In this document: one piece after another, positions 1 to 8,404 of the stretch
Layout of the letters: every line of letters begins with the position of its first letter
Position numbering within the stretch: the first letter of the stretch is position 1
Assembly: GCA_022615965.1 (NCBI GenBank)
Contig: JAKEGG010000044.1
Span: 1-32,544, forward strand
From: Fusobacteriota bacterium
GTDB lineage: Bacteria; Bacillota; TC1
Direction of reading: 5' to 3'
Length of the DNA: 32,544 bases
Program-made: the position numbers and the translations under genes
Notes under the pieces: model-generated
What the model saw: only the letters and a program-made list of their open reading frames with translations
Told to the model about the DNA's origin: nothing
Databases searched by the model: none

Positions 1-387
1 AAATCAGAGATTTTTTCCAGGCTGAAATATCCTGATGAGGTATCCATCTATGAGATCAAAGGAGCATTTTTCTTTGGGGCTGCCAGCAAGTTTATTAAAA
101 CTATTTCCAGAAGGGAGATCAATGAAAGAATTTTGATCATAGATATGGAAAAGGTTCCAGTTATGGATGGTACTGCCTTCGAGACCTTTGATCACCTCCT
201 TGAGGCTTCAATAAAGAAAAGGATCAAGATAATTCTGCTTAATGTTCAGGAACAACCCTACAGCCTTTTGGAAAAATATGGCTTTATCCCAAAATTTGGT
301 GCTGAAAACTTTTGTTCTGACATCGAAGCCGTAATAACCAGAGCAAATCAAGTCCTTGCTGACAAAAACAGTAATGATAAACAATAG
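1..387 (+). CDS. C-terminal STAS domain of a SulP-type anion transporter (5' truncated by window edge)
   Basis: Frame 1 is open from base 1: KSEIFSRLKYPDEVSIYEIKGAFFFGAASKFIKTISRREINERILIIDMEKVPVMDGTAFETFDHLL; typical STAS 'YxIxGxFFFG...' and 'DMxxVPxMDxTA' motifs. The ORF track's TTG start at 133 is internal. Confidence 0.85.
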   Translation, partial: KSEIFSRLKYPDEVSIYEIKGAFFFGAASKFIKTISRREINERILIIDMEKVPVMDGTAFETFDHLLEASIKKRIKIILLNVQEQPYSLLEKYGFIPKFGAENFCSDIEAVITRANQVLADKNSNDKQ

Positions 388-403
388 TAATCGATTTTAA
401 AGC

Positions 404-440
404 AAGGACACCTTTGAGCTTTCTTCAAAGGTGTCCTTTT
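404..440. terminator. Bidirectional intrinsic terminator between convergent SulP and DUF368 genes
   Basis: Perfect stem aaggacacctttga / tcaaaggtgtcctt with 7-nt loop, T-run after. Confidence 0.85.
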
Positions 441-453
441 AATATATAGATTT

Positions 454-1305
454 TTATTTTTTAAAATATATTTTGATTCTATCCAGAACAAATATCAACA
501 AGGCACCGATAAAAAAGAAGATAAAATCAAAATTGCCAAGATTCATAGCTTCATGAGGCACTGGCAAAGTAGTTGGACCCATAAATACTGCATATAAGGA
601 GCCAAGCATCAAGCCTAGCACTGTATAAATTGCCTGAGCTCTATGTTTCTTCAAGACCCACCTGATCAATCGGACACTTGTCGCAAAACCAGTCATTATT
701 CCCAAAGCAAATATCATTACAATTGGTAGGTACTCTAGATTAAAGAGCATCACTTCCTTGATTGCACTGATTATGGCTGTATATAAACCAAAAATCAATA
801 AAATAGTCGATCCAGAAATTCCTGGTAGCACCATAGCTGAAATTGCAATCATTCCAGCTAAAAAGACATAAACAGCCAAACCTAAACTCATATTATCTAA
901 GCCTAAAGAAACTCCCCCTCCAGAAGCATAAGGGTTCAAAACAGTTAAGGCTACCACGATCAATATACCTGTCAAGGTACATATAAGATGCCGATACTTG
1001 CCAGTTATTACTTCTTTTTCTTCATGTATTATCACAGGTATCGATAATAATATAAAACCAACAAAAAGTGAACTAACGCTATATATGTGCTTTTCAAATA
1101 AAGAAGTCAGAAAGAATATAGATATAACTGCTCCGATGATCCAGCCTAGCCCTATTTTTCCTAAAAACCTTAAGGCAACAGACTTTTCCTTCAGGCTGTT
1201 TTTAGACATCAAGCTGTTGATCGAATTTATGAAATCATCATAAAAACCAAGGATAAATGCTATAGTACCTCCTGAAACTCCTGGCACACTGTCTGCTAAG
1301 GCCAT
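454..1305 (-). CDS. DUF368 domain membrane protein
   Basis: MALADSVPGVSGGTIAFILGFYDDF...VLPGISGSTILLIFGLY; paired PGVSGGT/PGISGST motifs; AGAGGT RBS upstream of ATG. Confidence 0.88.
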   Translation of the reverse strand: MALADSVPGVSGGTIAFILGFYDDFINSINSLMSKNSLKEKSVALRFLGKIGLGWIIGAVISIFFLTSLFEKHIYSVSSLFVGFILLSIPVIIHEEKEVITGKYRHLICTLTGILIVVALTVLNPYASGGGVSLGLDNMSLGLAVYVFLAGMIAISAMVLPGISGSTILLIFGLYTAIISAIKEVMLFNLEYLPIVMIFALGIMTGFATSVRLIRWVLKKHRAQAIYTVLGLMLGSLYAVFMGPTTLPVPHEAMNLGNFDFIFFFIGALLIFVLDRIKIYFKK

Positions 1306-1398
1306 TAAAAAACCTCTATAAAATTTAAAATTATCACTGATACCCTTCTTTATATATATTCTATATAAAATTTTTATTCTTATTTGTTATTATCATAA

Positions 1399-3207
1399 TT
1401 ATTCTACAGTAACACTCTTTGCTAGATTTCTGGGATGGTCTACATCATTGCCCTTTAAGACAGCTGTATAATAAGCTAATAGCTGTAAAGGTACTACTGT
1501 AAGTATAGGTGCCAGCTCATCTATAATATCTGGTAAGGTAAATAAGTAATCAACATCCTTGATATCTCTGACATTCTTAAAGGCAATACAGTAGGTAATA
1601 GCCTCTCTGGTCTTAACTTCACTAATATTGCTGATAGTCTTGTCCACCAGTTTTTTGCTGGTAGCAATAGCCATTACAGGCACAGCTTTTGTAATCAACG
1701 CCAGAGTACCATGTTTCAACTCTCCTGCCGGATAGGCTTCTGCATGGATATAGGATATTTCTTTAAGCTTTAAAGCACCTTCCAGACAGCTGACACTATC
1801 TAAACCTCTGCCAATAAAAAACATACTGGCTGCATCCTTGATGTTTTTAGCAAAGCCTTCTAAAACCTCAGAGCGGTTTAAAATTTCCTCTATCTTTTCT
1901 GGTACAGCTTCAAGCTCTGACAACCAGCTAGCAACTAATTCTTTATTTAAGATTTCTTTTCGATAACCAAAATCAAGAATAAAAAGATATAAGGCTATCA
2001 ATTGTGTAATATAGGCTTTGGTAGACGCTACAGAAATCTCAGGACCAGCCTGAGTATAAATCACATAATCAGACTCTCTAGGAATAGAGGAATCCAGAAC
2101 ATTGGTTATAGTAAGTATTTTTGAACCTTTGCTTTTAGCCTCTCTTAACCCAGCTAAAGTATCTGCTGTTTCTCCAGACTGGCTTATGACTATAGTCAAA
2201 GTATTTTCATCCACCAAAGGATTCATATATCTGAATTCTGAAGCAAAGTTTACCAGCACTGGAATTCTTAATCTGGACTGGATGATATAGGCAGCTACCT
2301 GTCCTGCATAATTAGCAGTACCACAAGCTACAATAGCTATTTTATCTATTTTATCAACCTCAATATCCAGGTCGAGGTTTACTGTTCCTTCTTTTATTCT
2401 ACCTGCTAAAGTTTTTCTGACAGCACCTGGCTGTTCGAATATTTCCTTTAACATAAAGTGAGGATATCCTTGCTTTTCAGCAGTCTCCAGGCTCCAATTT
2501 ACTTTCACCAGCTTTTTATCCACCAATTTTCCTTGGCTGTCATATACTACCACACCTTTAGCAGATACTACTCCTATTTCATCATCTTCAAGAACAAATA
2601 TTTTTTTAGTATGCTCCAATATGGCTGGTATATCAGAAGCAATAAAGTTTTCCTCTTCACCAAGCCCAATGATCAAAGGACTTTCTTTTCTAACTACCAG
2701 AATTTCTTCGGGATAATCGCTACTGATCACACATAAGGCATAAGATCCTTGTAAAACCTCAATTACCTTTCTAACAGCTTCTAATAAATTGCCCTGATTA
2801 TATTTTTCCAAAAGCACTGGAACAACTTCAGAATCAGTTTCTGAAGCAAAGGAATAGCCCTCTTGAACCAGCATATTCTTTAGCTCTTCATGATTTTCAA
2901 TGATCCCATTATGGACTACAGAAAATTTAGCATTATTGCTAACATGTGGGTGGCTGTTGATATCAGATGGTTTGCCATGTGTAGCCCATCTGGTATGGCC
3001 AATGCCTATCTTGCCATTGTCTTTATGGTTGAGAATACTTTCCAGATTAGCTATTTTACCCTGGGTTTTCTTGATTATGACTTGATTTTTATCGTTTATC
3101 AAAGAAATACCAGCAGAATCATATCCTCTGTATTCTAGTTTTTTTAGTCCATTTATTATAATGCTTTGAGCGTCTTGTTTACCAATATACCCAATTATTC
3201 CACACAT
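1399..3207 (-). CDS. glmS: Glutamine--fructose-6-phosphate aminotransferase (isomerizing)
   Basis: MCGIIGYIGKQDAQ N-terminal Cys glutaminase, SIS domains (SQSGETADT, ASTKAYITQ), C-term HPRNLAKSVTVE. Confidence 0.98.
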   Translation of the reverse strand: MCGIIGYIGKQDAQSIIINGLKKLEYRGYDSAGISLINDKNQVIIKKTQGKIANLESILNHKDNGKIGIGHTRWATHGKPSDINSHPHVSNNAKFSVVHNGIIENHEELKNMLVQEGYSFASETDSEVVPVLLEKYNQGNLLEAVRKVIEVLQGSYALCVISSDYPEEILVVRKESPLIIGLGEEENFIASDIPAILEHTKKIFVLEDDEIGVVSAKGVVVYDSQGKLVDKKLVKVNWSLETAEKQGYPHFMLKEIFEQPGAVRKTLAGRIKEGTVNLDLDIEVDKIDKIAIVACGTANYAGQVAAYIIQSRLRIPVLVNFASEFRYMNPLVDENTLTIVISQSGETADTLAGLREAKSKGSKILTITNVLDSSIPRESDYVIYTQAGPEISVASTKAYITQLIALYLFILDFGYRKEILNKELVASWLSELEAVPEKIEEILNRSEVLEGFAKNIKDAASMFFIGRGLDSVSCLEGALKLKEISYIHAEAYPAGELKHGTLALITKAVPVMAIATSKKLVDKTISNISEVKTREAITYCIAFKNVRDIKDVDYLFTLPDIIDELAPILTVVPLQLLAYYTAVLKGNDVDHPRNLAKSVTVE

Positions 3208-3300
3208 ATATTTCTCCTAATTTTCAACGATCAATAAATCGTTGGATATTTTTACAACTATTTTATTTTATATTTTTAAGATATAAAAATCAAGTTATCC

Positions 3301-4629
3301 TTAGCGCAGCTTCCTGGCCAGCTTGCTAACCAGTTCTTCGATTTCTTCGATATCTTCACCTTCAGCCATAATTCTGATCAAAGGTTCAGTTCCTGATGGT
3401 CTGACCAATATTCTTCCACGATCACCTAGTAATGCTTCAGCTTCTTTCACCCCATCTATAAACACCTTGTTTTCCATACCTTTATCTTTATCTTTAACTT
3501 TGACGTTAACCAAAACCTGAGGATAGGTTTTCATCATATCAGCTAGTTGAGACATTTTTTTCCCACTTTCCTTTAAAACCTTTAAGAGAAATAAGGCAGT
3601 CAAAGGACCATCGCCAGTTGTGTTGAATTCTTTAAAAATCACATGACCAGACTGTTCTCCACCAATTATCCCTCCGCTTTTTTGCAGCTCCTCTAAAACA
3701 TATCTGTCTCCTACATTGGTTGCAATAAATTCGATACCTTCTTCCTGGCAGAATTTTCTTAAGCCAAGGTTGCTCATTACAGTTCCTACCAGCTTGTTGT
3801 CTGTGAGCTTGCCTTTATCTTTAAGGTATTTGCTACAGATGGCCATGATTTTATCACCATCAACTAAACGTCCTAATTCATCAACTGCTAGCATTCGGTC
3901 TGCATCACCATCATGGGCAATGCCAATATCTGCTTTATACTGTATAACATGATCTCTTAAATTTTCCATATGAGTTGAGCCACAGTCATCATTGATATTT
4001 GTGCCGTTAGGTTCATCAGACAAGGAAATCACCTCAGCTCCAAGGTCTTTTAACAGCTTAGGCATAACTCCAGAGGCTGCACCATTTGCTGAATCTACCA
4101 CGATCTTCATACCATTTAAATTATCTGAAAAAAATTTCTTTAAAAAGCTGCTGTAAATATCCTTACCTTTATCAAGGAGAATGATCCTGCCTACATTTTT
4201 ACCTGTTGGTCTAGGGAGCTCATCCTTGCGTTCTAAAACAAAGCTGCTGATTTCATCTTCTATTTCATCTGAAAGCTTATAGCCATATTTATTGAAGAAT
4301 TTAATACCATTATCTTCCATCTTATTGTGAGAGGCAGATATCACTGCTCCAGCATGGGCTTTTAAATGTCTGGTCAGATAAGCTATTGCTGGAGTTGGGA
4401 CTACCCCTAATAAATAAACATCAACTCCACTGGAGCAGATACCTGCAGCTAAAGCTGCTTCTAGCATGTCTCCAGATATTCTAGTATCCTTACCTATGGT
4501 GATAACCGGTTCCTCATATTGACTGGCCAACACATAAGCTACTGATCTTCCTAATTCAAATGCCAGCTCAGGTGTTAATTCCTTATTGGCTATTCCTCTT
4601 ATTCCATCAGTTCCAAATATTCTACTCAT
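3301..4629 (-). CDS. glmM: Phosphoglucosamine mutase
   Basis: FGTDGIRGIAN, ISASHNKMEDNGIK phosphoserine loop, DGDADRMLAVD, RPSGTEPLIRIMAEG. Confidence 0.98.
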   Translation of the reverse strand: MSRIFGTDGIRGIANKELTPELAFELGRSVAYVLASQYEEPVITIGKDTRISGDMLEAALAAGICSSGVDVYLLGVVPTPAIAYLTRHLKAHAGAVISASHNKMEDNGIKFFNKYGYKLSDEIEDEISSFVLERKDELPRPTGKNVGRIILLDKGKDIYSSFLKKFFSDNLNGMKIVVDSANGAASGVMPKLLKDLGAEVISLSDEPNGTNINDDCGSTHMENLRDHVIQYKADIGIAHDGDADRMLAVDELGRLVDGDKIMAICSKYLKDKGKLTDNKLVGTVMSNLGLRKFCQEEGIEFIATNVGDRYVLEELQKSGGIIGGEQSGHVIFKEFNTTGDGPLTALFLLKVLKESGKKMSQLADMMKTYPQVLVNVKVKDKDKGMENKVFIDGVKEAEALLGDRGRILVRPSGTEPLIRIMAEGEDIEEIEELVSKLARKLR

Positions 4630-4632
4630 CAG

Positions 4633-6234
4633 TTATTCTCCTAAACCTCTGTATTCTAAAATAATATTTTCTCCTGTCCTTAGTCCATCTATAGCTGAAC
4701 TAACTATGCCTCCGGCAAAGCCTGCACCTTCTCCTATTGCATACACTTCATTATACCCTAAAACTTTATTTAATTCATCTCTTGAAAATTGAATCGGTGA
4801 TGAGGTTCTGGTTTCAGGTCCAGTTAAAAAACCCTCCTTGATAAAGCCTGGCAGTTTGCGATTAAAATCTAACAGAGCTCCTTTTATTGCCAGGCTGACT
4901 TCCTTTGGTAAAAGTTGATTAAAATCACCTAAAGTGATGCCTGGCTTATAGCTAGGTTGAAAATCAACCTTGATATCTTCACTTGCCTTGCCTTCAATAA
5001 AGTCAGTAGCATTTTGTCCTAAAGCCTTATAGTTTTGACCAGTTATCTTATAGGCTTCTTTTTCAATTATTTCTTGGTAAGCCAATGCCTCAAAAGGATC
5101 ATCACCAAAATCTTCACTATTAACTGTTGCTACTATTGCACTATTGCTTAGCTCCCCTCCTCTGTCACTGTAGCTCATTCCATTGGTCACTATTTCTTCT
5201 TTGTTGGAATTACTTGGAACCACATAGCCTCCTGGACACATACAGAAAGAATATACTCCTTTTTCTCCTTTATAGGTCAGATGATAGTCACTGTTGCCTA
5301 AGAGCTTTTTAACTATTTCATCATCTCTGCCATATTGGCTTTTATTGATAAAGGTAGCTTTATGCTCTATTCTAAAACCTACGCTAAAGCCTTTGGCTTT
5401 AGCAGGTAGCCCTTTGTTTAAAAGCCTTCTGGTTGTAGCTCTGCTGCTGTGACCAATGGCCAGCACTAGAAGTCCAGACTCTATCATACCCTTATCGGTT
5501 TCTATTCTGATAAAGTCTTGTTCAAGGTCCTGTTGAAAATCCAGAAATCTGGTTTCAAAATAGAATTCCCCTCCTAGTTCTATGATTTTTTCCCTTAGTC
5601 CTAAAACTACTTTTCTTATTCCATCTGTACCAAGGTGTGGATTATTGACATAGAGTATTTCCTCAGCAGCACCAAATTCAACCAAGGTCTCAAGCACCTT
5701 TACTAATAATGGATTTTTTGATCTTGAGGTTAGCTTGGCATCTGAGAAGGTTCCAGCTCCTCCTTCTCCAAAAGCTATATTGGTGCCTTCTTTAAATATT
5801 CCTTGGGTTATATATTCATTCACTATTTTGATTCTTTTTTCTAAAGCAGCACCTTGTTCGATTATTATTGGTTTAAAACCATTCAGGGCCAGCTGATAAG
5901 CACAGAATAATCCTGCTGGGCCGCTGCCAACTATGACTGGCGGCTTAGCTAATATTCTTTGTCCTACGGGTAATTTTCTTTCTGGTATTTCTTGATAATG
6001 GCTAATAGTTTTTTTCTTTAATAAGATTTCTTGATCTTTTCCTGTTACTTCTATGATAAATTTCAGATTAAAGTATAACTTTGGTTTTTTTCTGGCATCA
6101 AGTGATTTTCTTATCAAGTAGCAGGATAACAGCTTTTCTCTAAGTTTTAGTTTTTCTTTTACCAGTTGGTTTAGGTTTTTAGCATATTTTTCGTATTCTT
6201 CAATTGTTACATTGGTGTTGTATTGGAATTTCAC
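4633..6234 (-). CDS. NAD(P)/FAD-dependent dehydrogenase, COG2509-like
   Basis: PPVIVGSGPAGLFCAYQLALNGFKPIIIEQG dinucleotide fold; C-term YAIGEGAGFAGGIVSSAIDGLRTGE. GTG start at 6234 follows GGAGG RBS (ORF track starts upstream at 6261). Confidence 0.88.
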   Translation of the reverse strand: MKFQYNTNVTIEEYEKYAKNLNQLVKEKLKLREKLLSCYLIRKSLDARKKPKLYFNLKFIIEVTGKDQEILLKKKTISHYQEIPERKLPVGQRILAKPPVIVGSGPAGLFCAYQLALNGFKPIIIEQGAALEKRIKIVNEYITQGIFKEGTNIAFGEGGAGTFSDAKLTSRSKNPLLVKVLETLVEFGAAEEILYVNNPHLGTDGIRKVVLGLREKIIELGGEFYFETRFLDFQQDLEQDFIRIETDKGMIESGLLVLAIGHSSRATTRRLLNKGLPAKAKGFSVGFRIEHKATFINKSQYGRDDEIVKKLLGNSDYHLTYKGEKGVYSFCMCPGGYVVPSNSNKEEIVTNGMSYSDRGGELSNSAIVATVNSEDFGDDPFEALAYQEIIEKEAYKITGQNYKALGQNATDFIEGKASEDIKVDFQPSYKPGITLGDFNQLLPKEVSLAIKGALLDFNRKLPGFIKEGFLTGPETRTSSPIQFSRDELNKVLGYNEVYAIGEGAGFAGGIVSSAIDGLRTGENIILEYRGLGE

Positions 6235-6287
6235 TATTTCCTCCAAAAAAAATATAGGCAAGCCTATACTTTTTTATAATTTTATTT

Positions 6288-7334
6288 TTACTGTTTTTTA
6301 GTTTTTTTCTTGCCGATAGGTCCTGTTGATTCACCTTTGACTAGTTCTACCTTGATCACTTTCTGTTTTGGGGCAATCGTTCCTTCAGAATCGAATTTTT
6401 CTAATATTGCTTCTGCAGCCATAACTCCTAGTCCGTAAGCTGGATAGTCTATAGTGGTTATTGCAGGTGTCAGGACTTCTATTTCCGGGAAGCTGTCATA
6501 GCCTGATATCGAAAAGTCTTCTGGTATCTTGTAGCCTAATTTTATTGCGGTGTTTACTACTCCTATGGCTATGACATTGGAGCTACAGACTATTGCTGTA
6601 AATTCTTCTTTTCTATCTAGAAGCTTTTCTAAGCCTTTTTTTCCTCCGCTAAAAGTATAGCTGGTGTTGATATAGCAATTTTTCATTTCTGGCAGATCAT
6701 ATTTTTTCAAGGCCTTTATGAAGGACTTGGTGATGTTCTGGGTATTATAGCTGGTGGTTTCTCCTGATATATAGGCTATTTTCCTGTGTCCTAGTTCATA
6801 TAAGTGTCTGACTATTTTTCTCATGGCATCATCATTATCTATTTCCAGTCTATCTACCAGATTGGTTTTTTCGGCTCTTTCAATTAAGACTATAGGCATT
6901 CTTTTAGACATTTGGGAAAAGTCAATTTGAGGTCCACATTGGGCTATGAAGATCACTCCTTCTACCAGCTTGTCTGATAAGCTTAAAAAGGCTTTTTTTT
7001 CTTTTTCTGGATCTTCATCGGAATTAAAGAGCATCATGTCTACCTGTCTGTTATGTAATGTCTGTGATATGCCTTTTATTGTATCTGCTAAGGCATAGTT
7101 CATTATATTGGGTACTATTACCGCTACTTTGAATACCTGTTTCTTTCCTAAGGTTCTGGCTGCTGGATTGGGAACAAAATTCAAGTCGGAAATTGCTTGT
7201 AGAACTTTTTGCTTTTTTTCTTCTTTTACTATGTCTTGGTTATTCATTACTCTTGATACAGTTGCTACAGATACTCCGGCTTTCTTAGCTACTTCTTTGA
7301 TGGTAGTTCTTTTTTGATTTCTATTATCGTTCAT
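6288..7334 (-). CDS. LacI-family transcriptional regulator (CcpA-like)
   Basis: TTIKEVAKKAGVSVATVSRVMNNQDIVKEEKKQKVLQAI HTH; periplasmic-binding-protein-like effector domain. Confidence 0.95.
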   Translation of the reverse strand: MNDNRNQKRTTIKEVAKKAGVSVATVSRVMNNQDIVKEEKKQKVLQAISDLNFVPNPAARTLGKKQVFKVAVIVPNIMNYALADTIKGISQTLHNRQVDMMLFNSDEDPEKEKKAFLSLSDKLVEGVIFIAQCGPQIDFSQMSKRMPIVLIERAEKTNLVDRLEIDNDDAMRKIVRHLYELGHRKIAYISGETTSYNTQNITKSFIKALKKYDLPEMKNCYINTSYTFSGGKKGLEKLLDRKEEFTAIVCSSNVIAIGVVNTAIKLGYKIPEDFSISGYDSFPEIEVLTPAITTIDYPAYGLGVMAAEAILEKFDSEGTIAPKQKVIKVELVKGESTGPIGKKKTKKQ

Positions 7335-7390
7335 TTGTTTCTCTTTCCATTATTTTATATATTTTTATATTCTTTATCATCAACATTTTT

Positions 7391-7427
7391 ATTTTACTAT
7401 AAAATTTTCTTTTTGTAAATGTTTTCA
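7391..7427 (-). promoter_or_regulatory. LacI gene promoter with cre-like operator overlapping the -35
   Basis: Minus strand TTTACA (7414-7419) - 17 nt - TAAAAT (7391-7396). TGAAAACATTTACA (7414-7427) is a near palindrome similar to cre (TGWAANCGNTNWCA). Confidence 0.6.
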
Positions 7428-7443
7428 GAAACAAATATTGATT

Positions 7444-8055
7444 TTACTTTTCTACCCTAACCATTTCCTCAAAGCTGATAAATTCCCTTACGCCTATTTC
7501 TTCATTATTTAACCCAAAGGGCATCTGGCTGATCAGTCTCCACTGAGGAGGCAGGCTCCACTCTTTTTTGATATCCTCTTCTATTAACTGATGATAGTGT
7601 TGTAATGAAGCACTATAACCTTCAGCTGTTAATAGGAGCCATACTGCATATTGAATGATCCCACTACCTTGGTCTGACCATCTCGGGAAGGTATCCTTAT
7701 ATGATTTAGCAATATTGCCTTTTTCATCCACTACTGCCATATCTTCAAAAAAGACCAAGGTACCATTACCTCCACGAAAGCCTTGTATTTTTTCTTTTTG
7801 TCTGGTTTTTTCAAATTTTTCTATACCTAATTTTTCAAACAGTTTGTTTTCTATCAGGTCCCAGAGCTTATCGCTTTTTTCTCCAAACAAGGCGACTATT
7901 CTATAGCTTTGCATATTGAATGCTGAAGGTACTAGCATAGATTCTTTGAGTATTTCAAGAATAAGGTCCTGGTTAAAGCCTTCCTTTTTGATCAGCTTTC
8001 TGGTTGATCTTCGTTTTTTTATAGTTTCTATTAGTTTTGCTTCTTGATTTAACAC
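7444..8055 (-). CDS. Nitroreductase family protein (Hbn1/Frm2-like)
   Basis: IETIKKRRSTRKL...LVPSAFNMQSYRIVALFG...FEDMAVVDEKG...FPRWSDQGSGIIQYAVWLLLTAEGYSASLQHYHQLI; GTG start with aaggagg RBS. Confidence 0.85.
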   Translation of the reverse strand: MLNQEAKLIETIKKRRSTRKLIKKEGFNQDLILEILKESMLVPSAFNMQSYRIVALFGEKSDKLWDLIENKLFEKLGIEKFEKTRQKEKIQGFRGGNGTLVFFEDMAVVDEKGNIAKSYKDTFPRWSDQGSGIIQYAVWLLLTAEGYSASLQHYHQLIEEDIKKEWSLPPQWRLISQMPFGLNNEEIGVREFISFEEMVRVEK

Positions 8056-8082
8056 AATATACCTCCTTGATATTTATATATC

Positions 8083-8113
8083 AAAAAGAAGAATGCTGAA
8101 CATTCTTCTTTTT
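8083..8113. terminator. Intrinsic terminator (bidirectional) at the 3' end of the structured RNA, just upstream of the nitroreductase RBS
   Basis: 13-bp perfect stem aaaaagaagaatg / cattcttcttttt, 5-nt loop. Confidence 0.85.
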
Positions 8114-8305
8114 TGTCTCAGTTGTATCCCCCCTATTTTGTGAACCTATTGTGAAATAGGTGGGTGTCCTAAGCTTTACTTCTATTTTCCACTGCCTGGT
8201 AGGAATATGTGGCCTAATATTATTAAAGCAATTTGAACTCCTTTTAAAAAAGTGTCGATTCAAAATATGGGGGGAGTGGTGTGATTTCTCACATGTTTCT
8301 TCTTA
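8085..8305 (-). ncRNA. Candidate structured RNA (6S-like ncRNA or leader attenuator of the nitroreductase gene)
   Basis: Perfect-consensus sigma-A promoter upstream; CCCCCC-[A]-UAUUUUG pairs with CAAAAUA-GGGGGG about 135 nt apart; internal hairpins (CCUAUU-UCAC-AAUAGG; GCUUUA/UAAAGC; UGUGA-GAAA-UCACA); ends at an intrinsic terminator. Confidence 0.55.
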
Positions 8306-8311
8306 CTTAAG

Positions 8312-8339
8312 ATTATACTCTTTTCTAAAATAGTGTCAA
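8312..8339 (-). promoter_or_regulatory. Perfect-consensus sigma-A promoter for the structured RNA
   Basis: Minus strand TTGACA (8334-8339) - 16 nt - TATAAT (8312-8317). Confidence 0.75.
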
Positions 8340-8355
8340 TTCATTTAATTATCTC

Positions 8356-8386
8356 TTGACTATTACCAATGGTAATAGTTTATACT
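8356..8386 (+). promoter_or_regulatory. MerR-type promoter/operator of the TipAS regulator
   Basis: -35 TTGACT (8356-8361), 19-bp spacer, -10 TATACT (8381-8386). Perfect 21-bp palindrome ACTATTACCAATGGTAATAGT (8359-8379) sits in the spacer, as for MerR-family operators. Confidence 0.85.
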
Positions 8387-8404
8387 TTAATAAGGAGGTG
8401 GATC

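Noticed and set aside
2102-3138. Several plus-strand ORFs antisense to glmS
   Set aside because: No family signal or RBS; glmS on the minus strand is unambiguous.
8081-8263. 60-aa minus-strand ORF
   Set aside because: Lies wholly inside the structured RNA and terminator, no convincing RBS, protein looks random.
8085-8305. T-box leader interpretation of the structured RNA
   Set aside because: No AGGGTGGTACCGCG-like T-box sequence, and the downstream gene is not an aminoacyl-tRNA synthetase or amino-acid gene.
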